A stretch of DNA of 64,000 nucleotides from Dryas octopetala (GCA_963921425.1 OY992838.1:1426001-1490000), one strand, 5' to 3'; numbered from the stretch's first letter, positions 33,463-45,789 are shown. The notes: generated by a model from the letters alone, not told the origin. A program made the numbers and translations.

Positions 33463-34371
33463 TTTGGCTTTGTTGAAGAAGGTGATAATGGGTGCTCAAC
33501 CTTTAATGCCTGTTATATATTAAAATTTTATCCGATACCTTAGAAACATTTTGGGATTTCTGTATTGCTTCTTTACTTCTCTTGCAAATATTAATTACGC
33601 CTTATGAGAAATATGCAACTTCCTAATCCCGATTTTCCTTCTCTAATTGGTTAGGCATCTCGGCTGCAATTATCTTTATGTCTTCGCTTTTATTCTCTCT
33701 TTTTCTCTTCCTTTTGGCAGGCAGGTCCCCAAAAGGCTTGCAAAGTATTATACTTGCCCGAAATGTCACTTTTAAGAGCATAATTGTGGTCCACGTGATA
33801 CTTGAAAAGGGTTGCAACTCTTTGAATTCAGCTAATACCTGAACTTATCAAATTTAGATGGAGACTAGCAATTAGTATGGCAATGGTATAGTCCTAGTTT
33901 TGTTTGGTCTAGAAGCTACGCAACAAAGTCTGAAACCCTTATTCCTTATAAAGTAATGAACCAACCTTTGTGGAAGAGTACACTGAAGGAGCTAGCTTTC
34001 CACATCAAGCACACCTGGACAAGTAACCTGGCAAACAAGTAAATAACATTTCCTTCATGCAGTGATTCAAGAAAAGAATAGGATGAAAGTAGATTTTAAT
34101 TGTCAAGTAAGAGATGACGTAGGCCAACATGCATGTTGTGATGCTACATTTACCATACATGAGGAAGGTCCATACCCTTGCCCCATCATAAGGGGAGGGG
34201 AGCTTCCAATCAGTTCAACTCTTTCTGATCTTCCCACCAAGGTCCCTATCACTAATTTTCCGGTATTTTTCACAACTTTCCTTCTTTTTCCTGAGAAAAT
34301 CCGAGTTTTTGGTATCATGAATAGCCAAGATTTATTTTAATATCATCTTCCTTAAACAGGAATTAACAAAA
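33463..34371. promoter_or_regulatory. Divergent promoter region and 5' leader of the CBS-domain gene
   Basis: The disordered-protein gene reads left and the CBS gene reads right from here. A probable leader intron of the CBS gene ends at the CTTAAACAG acceptor 12 bases before its ATG. No TATA box is obvious and no gene is seen; the 64-92 aa frames here have no recognisable content. Confidence 0.5.
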
Positions 34372-35395
34372 ATGCAAGGAATTGGTAAGGCTGTGCGGTC
34401 ATGCCAAGACATACTACAGGCTGCAATTTTACAGCATTCGCAAAGGAGAGAAACAGCTAAGATAGAAAGGATGGCTTCATGTTTTAAATGGGTTACCTCT
34501 CCACCTGCACAGCAAAAAGGATTGGAGAATGTGACTGTGGCAGACGTACTGGTGACAAAGGGTGAAGAAACTGGACCTTGGCTGTGGTGCCACACAGACG
34601 ACCCTGTAATTGATGCCATAAAAAATGTAGTACCTTCTTACCATCTTGACCATCTATCTGTTACGTGAAAATTTACAATCATTTTTAAGTTATTTATGAA
34701 TGAGAATGAGAATGCAATTGCAGATGGGTAAAAACAACATAGGGTCATTAGTGGTACTAAAGCCAGGAGAAAAAGAATATATTGCAGGAATCATTACAGA
34801 AAGAGGTAAATTATTTACACAAGTATACTTTATATTGGTCCAAAAGGTTTGATAACTAGTATTTACATACACCAAGCAGACTATCTGAGGAAGATAATTG
34901 CTCAGGAAAGATCTCCCATCTACACCAGAGTTGGAGAAATTATGACTGATGAGGTGAGTTCAAGTTTACCTTCTACAACTTAATCTACTTGGGACACCTT
35001 GGTTCACCAACCATTTTCATTCTAAATTCAAGGGCAAATTTTTTTACCTTTGACAGAACAAATTAATAACAGTGACATCTAACACAAACATTCTTCAAGC
35101 CATGCAACTTATGACAGGTAAGCCATGGCCGCAAGCAATTTCTACTCTGTAATTACCACATAATTAGACTGTACTAACTAGCATTCTGATTTGGTTCTAT
35201 ATGAAGTAAACATGTGAAAGTAAAATAGATGACATTGTTTTATGTCAAACAGAGAACCAAATAAGGCATGTTCCAGTTATAGATGGGAAGCTAGTTGGCA
35301 TGATTTCAATCAAAGATGTTGTTCGAGCAGTGGTGGAGCAGCAAAGTGGGGAATTGAAGCGACTAAATGAGTACATTAGAGGAGAATACTATTAA
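34372..35395 (+). CDS. CBSX3: CBSX3-like CBS-pair domain protein, 5 exons, 204 aa
   Basis: Single CBS-pair protein; Arabidopsis CBSX3 is mitochondrial and regulates o-type thioredoxin in redox control. Exons 34372-34626, 34724-34805, 34880-34953, 35057-35117, 35253-35395 join to 615 nt. The N-terminal ~55 residues (MQGIGKAVRSCQDIL...) are Arg-rich and suit a mitochondrial presequence. CBS1 covers about residues 60-125 (GPWLWCHTDDPVIDAI, GSLVVLKPGE, GIITERDYLR). CBS2 covers about 135-195 (VGEIMTDENKLITVTS, IRHVPVIDGKLVGMISIKDVVRAV). The tail ELKRLNEYIRGEYY matches the family. Start MQG is the family start. The N-terminal third is more divergent than the CBS pair, so it may be a second CBSX3-type copy. 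Confidence 0.93.
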
Positions 35396-36231
35396 TACCT
35401 AGCTATCTAAGTTTTATGTTCATCAAAATCACTGTAACACAACATAAGCACAAATTTCAGTGCATGCAACATACTTGTATTTTAGATAGTGGAGAAAAGG
35501 AAGGATGGTTTCCAAAAACTTCAAATATATGTTCTCATACATGCATGGTGTGCTTGTGTGCTGGGTATAGTCTTCAGCTTCAATAGCCACATTCCGAAGT
35601 GAAGCCCAAGTCCAATCTCAATGAGCCCAATAACCTGCATGTAAGTCGTAGTCACTAGTCAGACAGACAAAAAGTCTTTTTTTTTGGCCAAGAAATCGGA
35701 TCACGGAATAAAACCAGTGAATATCAAACTGTACATTATTCTTGTCCTCTTTGCCTCCAATCTCGAAAGCAACATATATACTCTTATCTGATATAGAACC
35801 AAAATTCAAGTTCAACTCTTTAATGTCATATTGGTTATATCTAGCATATATCATCTCTTTCAAGCACAAAATTGCAGAACTCCCATTGGCTGGTAGATCA
35901 ACCTCACGCGTCTACTCCTTATCTTTTCGAACATTCAATCACCACAGAATTCTTTCTCCAAGTAGATTCAACAAATAAAGGCCTCTCTAGATATGTATTA
36001 TCCCTTTATTCAAAAATTCCCCTAGCTCTTAGAGTGGTCCTCCTCAAAGCTCCAAGCTTTTAGTTTAGTGGCAGATGATTGGACCTTGCGTGGGGAAGCT
36101 GGACTCCAATTCCTCAAAAGTCATAGATAGGTTCTTGTTCTGCTAGTCTTCAGACCAAATAGCCTACATCTAGCTAAAGTCATTCAATTTGGTCCTCAAT
36201 AGTTATGGACTTTAAAAGGAACGTCACGCTT

Positions 36232-36232
<1 letters not shown>

Positions 36233-36292
<60 letters not shown>
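36233..36292. repeat. (GA)n microsatellite, ~60 bp
   Basis: Uninterrupted GA dinucleotide run; the longest simple repeat in the window. Confidence 0.95.
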
Positions 36293-36295
<3 letters not shown>

Positions 36296-38119
36296 CTAAT
36301 GAAGTCTAAAAATTTGGAGGGGTAGTGAGACACCATCATCACAACTTTCTCTGAAGTGGACTTAAGATAATAAAAATTCTGAGTATCAGAGATTTGGTGG
36401 TTTTTCATAAATTTCAAGCACATTTACCTGAATATGTTATCCCCTGGATGGACCCTCCTTCATGCTTGCAGCATCTCAAGCCAAGCATCCTATCAACTTG
36501 TCTAAATGAAACCAACTTCCTCAGACTCCTGCTGATGTGAATAGCATGTTGCACAATGCTGTTCATATGCAAATCGATCAAATGTCTTCATACATTAAGG
36601 GAAAGGATACCTGATTTGTTCACAAAATAAAGAAGCGACCATGACCATTAGCAGAAAAACATGCAAGTCATTTAATTGATTCATCGCAACTTTTCCAACT
36701 CCAACAATGACCAAGGACCTGTGCCTAACATTAGGGTCCACCAGGTTGACAATGCGAAAAAAAAAAAAAAAAGGTAAATTTAAGTCGGTGATGTTTGGAT
36801 CTACCTCCTTTTGACAAACACAATCCTGGTTAAGGTCATATGAAGAGACCCATGTCGACCCAAAAAGGAAAAATCAAACAAATGGTTTTGTTTGATTAGC
36901 AAGAGGGTGAAAGAAAGAAAAAACAAAAAAAAAAAACTTATAATTATAAATTTAAGAAAGTTTACAATAGACTGATCTTTAGGCAAGGAGTTAGGAGAAA
37001 GTAGGTGAAGGAGTTGTTACATCTATTATTATGACTAATTACTAACTAATTCAGAATTGTCAAATTATATTATAGGATAGTAGTATGATCAGAAAATTAA
37101 TCCCTCTAACATTACCGTTTGAAAATCCAATGCCTTTTTTATTTTGTTTTGCTTAACATTTAAAAGGTAGATTGGACAATAAATATGGGTGATGGGGCAT
37201 GAGGGATGATATGGCCAACACATGTCCTGATGTCCATGTCCATGTCCAAGTCACCAAGGCCTTCTCACTATTGAATCCTAAAAGCAAAGCAATTTGTGTA
37301 AAGGGCAATTCAGTAACTCGCACATTGACTATTGCAGGAAGTAAACTATCACCCCTGTCCCAGAACTGACACAGGATCTGAAGAGCAACACTTGGTTGAC
37401 CCTGGTGATTCACCTGCTGGCCATCCCTCCGCAACAAACCATTTTGGAATGTTTGCTATTGAAACCCCATAAGTTCCATAACCCCATTTCGAAGTTCCAA
37501 TATTCAATTACGTACAAATCTCACTCTCCTTTACTTCCCTTCTTCCCTAATAGGAGGCCCCACGAGGCACTCTGCTTTATTGAAACTTGCAGTTCTACTC
37601 TGACAGATTAAAGATATGGAAGAGTAAATGGAACAAGCAATTGACAAAACAAAATCATCAATTTCCTTCATGCACGCGGTACATGATCCGATAATGACGA
37701 TGCAGGACGACATTTTCTTCTCCTTTTTCGTTTCAGATAATAATCATCATCGCTATCTAAGACCTTTCCAGTTGTTTATATTTTTTTGTGATGAAAGCTA
37801 AACTCCTAAGACCTTTCTGGTTGTCATGCCTACATAGTACACATACTATCTTGCCATGCCTAATTAGGCATATAATATAATATAATAGAAGAATAATCAC
37901 ATACTCCTTAAAGAGTATATTATGTATTACAAGTTGTCCAAATAAGGAGGGGAAGAAATTACGTACCTGTGTTTTCTGTGGGTCTCAGTCTTTCAGACTC
38001 AAAACGTGAGGTGGAGGTTGATATTGTTAGCGCATCTACGTTAATGGGTAAACCAAGAATTGGGATCTAATCCCCACCAGGCTGTAAATTCTCAAAAAAA
38101 TCCCACTTGCTGATGAGTT

Positions 38120-38127
38120 TATAAAAA
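38120..38127 (+). promoter_or_regulatory. Probable TATA box of the RADIALIS-like gene
   Basis: TATAAAAA in the context GAGTTTATAAAAAGAG. It would set transcription near 38150 and give a ~310-base leader before the ATG at 38465. Confidence 0.55.
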
Positions 38128-38464
38128 GAGAAGACAGAGGCGTTGGAGAATATACAAGCTCTCCTTTCGCTTCTTGTCCTTCTTAGCGTTGATCAAGGAA
38201 GCGAATCACATCTTGTTGTGTCCCTAAAATATTCGCCAACTTGCACAAACCCACGACCTTCTCCTCCTGCTTATAAGGAGCACGGCAACCTCTTCTCTTG
38301 CCCATACCATCCCCTTGACTTGAGTCTTCTAACTTATACTGAAGCGGTGAACCCCTTTTCTGAATTCTCTTAGTTTAAGCACTCCATACACAATTACACA
38401 TTATCTTCAATTTTCCCCTTCATCTTCAGACCCAACTCCTCTGACTCACACTCAGCCAAGAGTA

Positions 38465-40087
38465 ATGGCATCTCTCACTTCCTCACGGAGTGCCAACTCC
38501 TCCTGGACGCCAAAGCAGAACAAGTTATTTGAAAAGGCTCTGGCTGTGTTTGACAAGGACACTCAAGACCGCTGGCATAATGTGGCCAAGGCTGTGGGTG
38601 GAAAATCTGCAGAGGAAGTAAAGAGGCACTATGAGATTCTGGTGCAGGATCTCATGCACATAGAATCTGGCCAAGTCCCTATACCCAATTACAAGGCCAC
38701 TGGAAGCAACAGCAGTAGAGGAATTGGTGATGAGCAGAGGTAACTATCTAAATTTGTTTCATTTTCAAGCAATCATATAATCTCTTTGCCACGTTGCATT
38801 CTAAGCTAATGCATGCATCTATTCTTCATTTAATAGCTAGCTAGCTAGGACTTCCTAGTGAAGAAATGTTAGGGGATTCTTCACTGCCACAATGTCATCT
38901 ACCAGGTTATGGCCAAAGAATTTCATAAAATTAGGAAATACCCAAGAGAGATATCCAAGTATGAGTTTGTTTTATGGATATTATAGCCTGGCATTTCCAT
39001 CACTGCCTCACTGGATGTGGAAATGCATGGAAGTTTAGAAAATCTCAAAAATCTGTCAAGCACATCCCAAAATTAACAGAAAAAAATGCTACCATTGACA
39101 TGAGCAGAAAACAATGAAAATATTAGTCCTAACTCACTATAATGTGACCAAAAGTTTGTGCAAATTAAGCATGTCATCAAGCATGACTTAACACAGGAAC
39201 TTTTGGCAAGCTGATGAACAAACAATAGGAGCTTCTAAAATCAGAAACTTAAATTATATTATCAAAAAATTAAAAAGAGAACGAAGGTCAACAATTTGAA
39301 GTTTCTAGCGATATTAGCTGAAAGCTGGGGTTATGTAACTAGTCCACGTATCCCGTACCATAATGTCATCCACTATCTTTTCCTCTTCTGGCAGCGACAG
39401 TTCAAGCTAAAAAAAGGACCCAAAATTTTTTTTATGTGTTATTTTATTATTTTGTTTAGTATATATCACTCTATCCTATATTCCATACTATATTCAACTT
39501 AAACTCCTAAGAAAAAGCCCACATGAAATCTAATCCTTACTTGTTTTAGATCTCATGCACATGGTCCTATGATTAATTTACTATAATGTAGTGAGCCGCT
39601 TCTTCTAATGTAGACGAGCATCATAATTGTGTGACGCCATACAATTCTTTTTAATTCTTATCACATTCTTTCATTAATCCCCAAGCTTGCTCTCGACAGT
39701 GATTGTTGGATCTTAGCTAAAAACTCTTGGCAGCTTTTGTACTTGAAGAAAAAAATACGTATTATACTACAGTAACCAACGTAATACGTCGGCAGATATT
39801 TTATAAAATAGGACATTTTACTTCATAATGAAGCACCTAACAGAGAGAGGCTAATTATGTCTCTTTGAGCTAATGGGGGTGTGATTAACAAGATAATGCA
39901 AGTTGGGGTGTTGGGATAATCTTATAGTTTAGTTCAAAGATGCTAATTGCTACTTGCAACTAGGAGTTTTTTAAATTATTATTCTGCAATTATTTTTAAT
40001 GCATACTTGGAAGTTGGAATTCTAAAATTTCTAATGTTAATTCATTCTAATCTCTACATCAGGCTTATGAAGAATCTAAAGATCTGA
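38465..40087 (+). CDS. RADIALIS-like SANT/MYB protein, 2 exons, 99 aa
   Basis: Small single-repeat MYB (SANT) factor of the RL/RSM group, thought to act by competing for MYB partners in seedling and flower development. Exons 38465-38739 and 40063-40087 join to 300 nt. The SANT domain spans about residues 12-62 with the helix tryptophans at 14 and 37 and the conserved motif [12 protein letters not shown]. The conserved block [12 protein letters not shown] follows. The second exon adds only eight residues (LMKNLKI after a split Arg codon), typical for the family, and is separated by a 1.3-kb intron. No activation domain is present. By position it corresponds to Arabidopsis RL5/RL6 (At1g19510/At1g75250). 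Confidence 0.94.
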
Positions 40088-40999
40088 TGGGACGGACCAG
40101 AAGACTTGTAAAAAAAAAAAAAAAAAAATTTGGTTGCTCTGTAATTCTGCCTATTGGTCCTTCGTACCAAGTGGCAAGTACCAAGTGTGAATGTAATCCT
40201 CTGTGTTTTTCTCCTCCTAATTGTAATGTTTATCTATTGTAATGAATTTTCTAGAAGAAAATATATATTAATATTTTGTGTTTCTGTTTGTATGTTATGC
40301 TGCTTGATCTCCTCTTTCCTTCATGAACTACCACAATAATTATAAAGTAACAGATCCATAAACAATGTTACGAACTTACGGTCAAGCAATCCATCGTTCA
40401 GATTGCGGGAAATCAGAAATTTTGGCTTAATTAATGCATTATATATACTCAATCAAGCAAATAATTAGATGAAGTAACTGCAATTTATCATAATCAAATG
40501 CGCAATTGGCAATAATATTGAAGTGGATTTTGCACTGAGTCACTGACCTTTGGAAGGCTGAAACGCACGCATCAAGAAGATCAAATTGTTCACAATCGGG
40601 ATGTAGAAAGTCACTGTGATCATCGTCGAGCTGGAGAGCGCAGAAAAAAAAATATTATTGAAATTTCGGAGAGAAAAAGCCATAAACAAAGAAATTAGAT
40701 CTGAATGGCCACCTCGATCTAGTGAGAGGGTCCGATCATATTGGTTCTTGGAGAAGACTGAAGAGGGTGAGGAAAGGCGGGAAATTAATTCGTTTTAGTT
40801 TTGGAAATTAAAAAACTGGCGCCACGATCCCTTTATGAGTACTCTGAACCGTTGATCTAATTATTATTACTTATTAGATATTGAGATCAAGGCCGTCAAT
40901 TTTAGCTTGCAATCTTGAAAAACTACAAGCGGGATTTATCAAAAAACGACAGTGTAAATAATGTGGTCTAGTTTGCTTTATTCATGAAAAATATAGAAA
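40088..40999. other. Spacer between RADIALIS-like gene and tRNA gene
   Basis: 3' UTR of the RADIALIS-like gene with an A18 tract near 40109, then AT-rich sequence. A 60-codon frame at 40616-40798 has charged, low-information content and is not taken as a gene. Confidence 0.6.
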
Positions 41000-41072
41000 T
41001 GGAGATGCGGGGTATCGATCCCCGTACCTCTCGCATGCTAAGCGAGCGCTCTACCATCTGAGCTACATCCCC
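41000..41072 (-). tRNA. tRNA-Ala (anticodon AGC)
   Basis: Read on the minus strand, the 73 bases fold as a complete cloverleaf. The acceptor stem GGGGATG pairs with CATCTCC (one G-U), the D arm is GCTC/GAGC, and the anticodon stem CTCGC/GCGAG has loop TTAGCAT (AGC). A 5-base variable loop, T stem CGGGG/CCCCG and discriminator A complete it. No intron and no encoded CCA. Internal promoter boxes A (TAGCTCAGATGG) and B (GGATCGATACC) are present. Confidence 0.97.
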
Positions 41073-41488
41073 AGATATTAATAAAAACAAAATAAATTAA
41101 TTTAATCGTTGAAAAGAAATCGTCGGCCTAGCCCACATTACTTTGCGATACCAGGACCAGGCCCATTAAGGCTGTTGGTCCGCGTACCTCGGCTGACCAC
41201 ACCTGAGTTTCTCGATTTTCTTACATTCACTTCTAAAACGGGAACTTTTCTGTTGTCACAAATTTGTGCAAGAGAAACGGCACACTAAGATTAGCATTCT
41301 TTCATCTGGATCGCCACAATAATTGACCAAATGTAAGCCCCACGATCAGTCACCCTAAGACTATAAATAAAGCACCATTTCCGTCGTAATGTTCAGTTCG
41401 ATCAGATAATTAATTTTTATATTAAACTGCATTTTCTTTGTTGTTTGAAAAATAAGAAAAAAAAAAAAAAAAAGGAAACTAGAAAACC
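41073..41488. promoter_or_regulatory. Promoter region of the small secreted protein gene
   Basis: A TATA box (TATAAATA) is at 41362-41369, about 120 bp before the ATG. An A-rich tract immediately precedes the start codon (41455-41473). Confidence 0.6.
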
Positions 41489-42122
41489 ATGGCAAAGACT
41501 GCGTTTGTGTTGATTTTTGCAATGGTGTTGCTTCTATCGATCCACACGGTGTTTGGTCATGAAGAAAATATTCTCAACGCCGCCAGCGACGCTGCTTCAA
41601 AAGCAAAGGAAGCAGCAGGGAGCATCGCAGACTCTGCTGCTCGTGCCTTTGAGGAAGCTAAGGTTGGCGGGTCCGAATGGAACAGTTGGTTTACAGGCAA
41701 AATCAAGTAAGGTTTTTGGTACACGAATTTGGGATACTGTATTCTTTTTATTTCACTTTTTAAGTTTTTTAAAACACTGAACAACGAGTTAATTAATAAA
41801 CAAAATTAAGATTCACATTACGAAATTTATTAGGTACGTGCACTGACGTACATTTAGAAACCTTCGTAGCTTTTTCATTTTTCGTTTTTTTCTTCCTGGT
41901 TAAAAGGAGTGAGGAACTAAAGATTAGCATCACCTATCAAGTCATCCATCAAAACAGTGCCAGTAGAGCCCAAATATTACTAATTACTTAAAAAAGCTTC
42001 ATTGTTTTTTATTTTATTGGTACTAAGTGCTTGATTGTTGTTTGTTTTTCAGTGCTGGTCTTACAGAAAGCAAAAACACAGTTAAAGAACCAGACCATAC
42101 CGAGCATAATTCAGCAGCGTAA
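41489..42122 (+). CDS. Small secreted Ala-rich (LEA-like) protein, 2 exons, 95 aa
   Basis: Not a named family. Exons 41489-41706 and 42053-42122 join to 288 nt with TAA at 42120-42122. Residues 1-23 are a clear signal peptide (MAKTAFVLIFAMVLLLSIHT, cleavage after VFG). The mature part has an Ala/Lys/Glu amphipathic helix (SDAASKAKEAAGSIADSAA), as in LEA and related stress proteins, then a Trp-containing segment (SEWNSWFTGKI) and a hydrophilic tail ending HNSAA. The TATA box, splice signals and kept phase support a real gene. A role in the apoplast or cell wall under stress is inference. Confidence 0.7.
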
Positions 42123-42973
42123 TCTTGGGATCATGCATCAAGTTATCCACATTACCGTCGTTATTACTATTGTGGTCTTTTTTTTTTTTTTTGGGTTGAA
42201 CCAAGTACGTTAAACATTTTTTTAAACTTAGTATTACGAGGTGGAAGCCCTGGAATATCCAATGGATCCTTAGAACAAGTAACAAGCTTGAAAAATGTTG
42301 TAAATAAAAAGTATCATATATACTAATATACTATGATCTCCGATAAAACTAATTTTTTGGTGTGATCGTAATATTGTCATGTAGTGTTATGAATTCACTT
42401 GTGATGTAATAAATGTATATCTATTAATAATATACCCCTAAGGTATAAATTTTTCAGACGCTCACAGTTGTTATTATTAGGTACTACATAATATATAAAA
42501 CTATTTCTATCATTTTTTTTTTCTTGCCATGCTATATTTGGTTTTACCTTAATTTATCATATCGTGTATTATATCTTTCTAATAGATATGATATTACTTC
42601 ACACAAATACATCTCACTTATGAAGGATAATATACAGACTAGTAATTGAGATTGTACATATGTATAGCATTGATCCTGCATCTCGATTTGGGTAATTGAA
42701 GTTATTCTCTGTATAATAACACACCAAATTACATTGTTATCCCGAATCTCTAAGACTGACAATTATTCAATCAACCCATAAAGTGCTGACAAAAATTAAC
42801 ACCACCACAAAATTTTGCCTCTTGGGCCGGACCCACGAGCTCTCAGTGGACCACGGTTTTTGAGGGTACGTTGTTCTGGGTCAAAGTCAACTCTTGTGAT
42901 CAAAGCGTTCAAACAGGCCAAGCAATACCTTCCTGGACCGTATACCTAAACCGGGACAAGCCTTACTTGTCGA

Positions 42974-43034
<61 letters not shown>

Positions 43035-44099
43035 AAGTGGATGAACTGGACGGTGTCGTTTCCGTTTGGTTCGCAATCATCGGATGGACGGTGGAGACGG
43101 ACTGGCGGGGTGGTGGGCCTGGTGGGCCATAGAGGTTCAGTAGGGAGGGTTTCTCGTAGGTTCCAAGAGGTGGAGATGGATTTGAGTGATAGTGAAAGAG
43201 ATAACTTTGTTTGGTTTGGATTTGAGGAAGATGATGTTACTGGTACAGTGGCAAATGTAGCTGCTTCCCTGTATTAAAATGGTTTAATTGGTTGCCTAGA
43301 AAATAGGATTACTCTTTCCCTGTTTTCTTTGTGCAATAAATAAGAGAGGTAAATATTTCAACGGCAATAATTTGTGGGGTGTGAACTGACCATAACGAGG
43401 ACTAAGGTTCACATAGTTCAAATAGTTTGACGTTTACACACACACTCTCAAACAAAAGCGTAATGCTATACATGTGATTTAGGTGAGATTCAATTCCACG
43501 TACACCTAAACAAGAGGATTCGATTCGGTTTCTATAATATGTGTACGTGTATAGTACTGCAATGAACAATAAAAAAGATCGACCCCCATACAAGCAATAA
43601 TCTGTGTCGATCTGGATTTTAATCCCTACAATCAAAGTACGTGCAAATTTTAGGCAGAGACAAATAGCTAGCCCAACAAAAAAAGCGGGCCTAACCTGCT
43701 TTATGTATATCATATTAGACTACCATGGAAGGCCCAATCAATGAAGCTACCTCTCAAGCCAACATGTTGAAGTATTCCCAACATATATATACTTGGTTTT
43801 CCTAATTTCCTCAACACAAGAAATCCAAACATAGCTAGATCGATCTAGAAGGACTCTCTCAGGTCTCAACAGAATCTCATGGCATTGTGAAAACAACTAC
43901 AAGAGGGCTAGTTAACAGCAACAATATTGTTGAGGAACAAATTAAAGCTGAATAATATATAATTAATTAAAAACAACAACAATGAACAAGGTTTTAGCTA
44001 GCAGAAGAATTAATAATCATGCAAATATCTGATCTAGGCCTCATCATTTTTATACAAATCTCAGTTAATGATGATGATGACGATGATGATGATGTTATT
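42123..44099. other. Intergenic region with GA microsatellite
   Basis: AT-rich. A 56-bp GA tract lies at 42977-43032. A frame directly after it (to 43277) encodes an Arg/Gly/Asp-rich stretch of ~80 residues with no recognised family; I do not call it a gene. The last ~300 bases are the 3' UTR of the ZF-HD gene. Confidence 0.55.
42977..43032. repeat. (GA)n microsatellite, 56 bp
   Basis: Uninterrupted GA repeat in intergenic DNA. Confidence 0.95.
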
Positions 44100-45119
44100 C
44101 TATGTGTCTGTCCCTTCCTCTCCTCCAGCTTCAGGTTGTTCAACGACATTCTCCAAACACTGATCAGTAGTTGGTGTGATGCCAATAATCTCATGCTGCT
44201 TCTTGACCACACTGTTCTTGTTGTTATGCATCCAAACCCTGAGCACCTGCCTCTTCACTCCAACCTCAGCACAAAACCTCTCCACCTCCTCCTCATCCTG
44301 CTTCTGAATCCTCCACCCCACCTTCTCAGCAAAGTCCATCATCCTCTCCTTCTGCTCCGGCGTGAACTTGGTCCGAAACCGCTTCTTCGACAGCGCATAC
44401 GGCCGCACCGCCCCTCCACCCGCCTCCGACTGAAACGCATTCAGATCCTCGCTCGAGGACTCCGTTCCACCGCCACCGCCTCCTCCGAAAGCCACATTCA
44501 TCGGCTGAATAATCGGGGCCACGTTCATTGAGAATTTGTGGTGGTGGTGGTGGTGGTGGAGAGCCGACGGAGACGGCAGAGGCGGCGGGAGTTGAAGCGG
44601 GCTCAGCATTATAGCGCTTCTTCTGGAGCCGGGACTAAACGGCGTCGTTTCACCGTCTACCTCCTTTCGGTGGAAGTTGCGGTGGCAATCACATGCAGCG
44701 CACTTCAAAGCTTCCAGTGTGCCCTCATCGCCACTCGGCATGAACTCTCCGCACCCGTCGAACACGTTCCCGCCTATGTTGGCCGCGTGGTTCTTGAGGC
44801 ATTCTCGAAATCTTATAATGCTGGCGGTTGAGGAGGGTGTCTTGGATGATGACTTGGGTCCGGGTCCGACCCCAACCGCAGCGATTGGGGCGACCCGATC
44901 TGGATCTGGATCTCTCCCGAGGCTGATGGGTTGTTGGTGCTGTTGAATATGGTAGTCTAGGGTTTGAGAAGTGTAGGTGCCATTGTGAATCACAGCTGCT
45001 GAGGATGATGATCTTCGTTTCTCTCCTCCCGCTGATGATTCTTTACTCGTTAAATGAGTAGTACCATAGCTCAGAGATCCTGACGTCCTCATTTCATTGT
45101 CTTGAGCTCTAAAATCCAT
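44100..45119 (-). CDS. ZHD5: Zinc-finger homeodomain (ZF-HD) transcription factor, ZHD5/HB33-like, single exon, 339 aa
   Basis: Plant-specific nuclear transcription factor. The ZF dimerisation domain spans about residues 101-153 (FRECLKNHAANIGGNVFDGC, then CAACDCHRNFHR). The homeodomain is at about 245-304 (KKRFRTKFTPEQKERMMDFA, then VKRQVLRVWMHNNKN). Low-complexity linkers include seven histidines at 188-194 and a run of eight glycines. The gene is intronless, as is usual for ZHD genes, with start at MDFRAQ. The leader region carries several GA/CT tracts and a possible uORF. Next to a RADIALIS-like gene and a DNA glycosylase it matches Arabidopsis At1g75230-75250, favouring ZHD5 (HB33). Open frames on the opposite strand reflect the GC-rich composition. 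Confidence 0.96.
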   Translation of the reverse strand: MDFRAQDNEMRTSGSLSYGTTHLTSKESSAGGEKRRSSSSAAVIHNGTYTSQTLDYHIQQHQQPISLGRDPDPDRVAPIAAVGVGPGPKSSSKTPSSTASIIRFRECLKNHAANIGGNVFDGCGEFMPSGDEGTLEALKCAACDCHRNFHRKEVDGETTPFSPGSRRSAIMLSPLQLPPPLPSPSALHHHHHHHKFSMNVAPIIQPMNVAFGGGGGGGTESSSEDLNAFQSEAGGGAVRPYALSKKRFRTKFTPEQKERMMDFAEKVGWRIQKQDEEEVERFCAEVGVKRQVLRVWMHNNKNSVVKKQHEIIGITPTTDQCLENVVEQPEAGGEEGTDT

Positions 45120-45418
45120 ATATAATTTTTTGGCTAAAATCTTAATTATTTAATCAATCTCGAAACCTGTTCAAAAGCATCGATCCCAACTGGTACTCAT
45201 GTACTTTATTGGGGTTCTAGGTCTTCTAATCTCGATCTCATAATCTAATAGAAAAAGAAAAAAATCAAACACATAAATGACAAAAGTAGCTAGGTAATAG
45301 AGTATGAATATCCTAGTATTGTCATCAACTTCTTTCTTCCAAATATTCACTGTATTACGGTGCTAAAACCCACCAACCCATGTCTTTATTTTGCACAGTT
45401 CTTGTTAAAAGAGCAGGC

Positions 45419-45421
<3 letters not shown>

Positions 45422-45458
<37 letters not shown>

Positions 45459-45789
45459 GAATTAAAAGAAAAAATTGAATGCGGAGATGAAGGGGTAGCA
45501 AACTCACAGTTGTAAGAAAGAGAGAGAAGTAAGCAGCAACAGCATCTTTAACATCACGGCCTGATGAGCACCTCTAATGGCTTCCATCCAAGTAATTAAA
45601 AGCACAGAGAGAGAGAGAGAGAGAGAGATGGGGTTCGGGTTTGGGGATTGTGGGTTTGTGCTTCTGAGCTTCCAACAAGAGACAGGTTGGTTGCTTGTGG
45701 TGAGGCCAGCGGGCGAAGGATAAGAGAGAGTAGTCCAACCCAAGTGATATGAGATTAAGGGGCCAGGCCAAGGGGTTGTAGTACTATTG

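Larger units (their letters stand above)
35396..38464. other. Intergenic region upstream of the RADIALIS-like gene
   Basis: Contains a ~60-bp GA microsatellite (36233-36292) and an A tract near 36757. On the minus strand, 37153-37437 has a 94-codon frame (RRDGQQVNHQGQPSVALQ) with unusually protein-like composition but no family match and no clear splice or start context. From about 38128 the sequence is the leader of the RADIALIS-like gene. Confidence 0.55.

Noticed and set aside
35675-35695. T9-GGCCA next to AGACAAAAAGTC as another retroposition scar
   Set aside because: The terminus matches the scar motif but no flanking direct repeat was found.
38143-38373. 76-codon frame in the RADIALIS-like leader
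   Set aside because: Starts from a non-ATG codon and has no conserved content; part of a normal leader downstream of the TATA box.
40108-40131. A18 tract after the RADIALIS-like gene as a scar
   Set aside because: No flanking direct repeat; may be simple sequence.
40616-40798. 60-codon charged frame upstream of the tRNA
   Set aside because: No recognisable content, start context or neighbours supporting a gene.
42975-43277. Frame following the GA microsatellite
   Set aside because: Begins in Arg-Glu repeat sequence and has Arg/Gly/Val-rich residues without a recognised family, splice sites or 3' structure.
44019-44946. Long + strand frames opposite the ZF-HD gene
   Set aside because: Shadows; the ZF and homeodomain motifs are on the minus strand.
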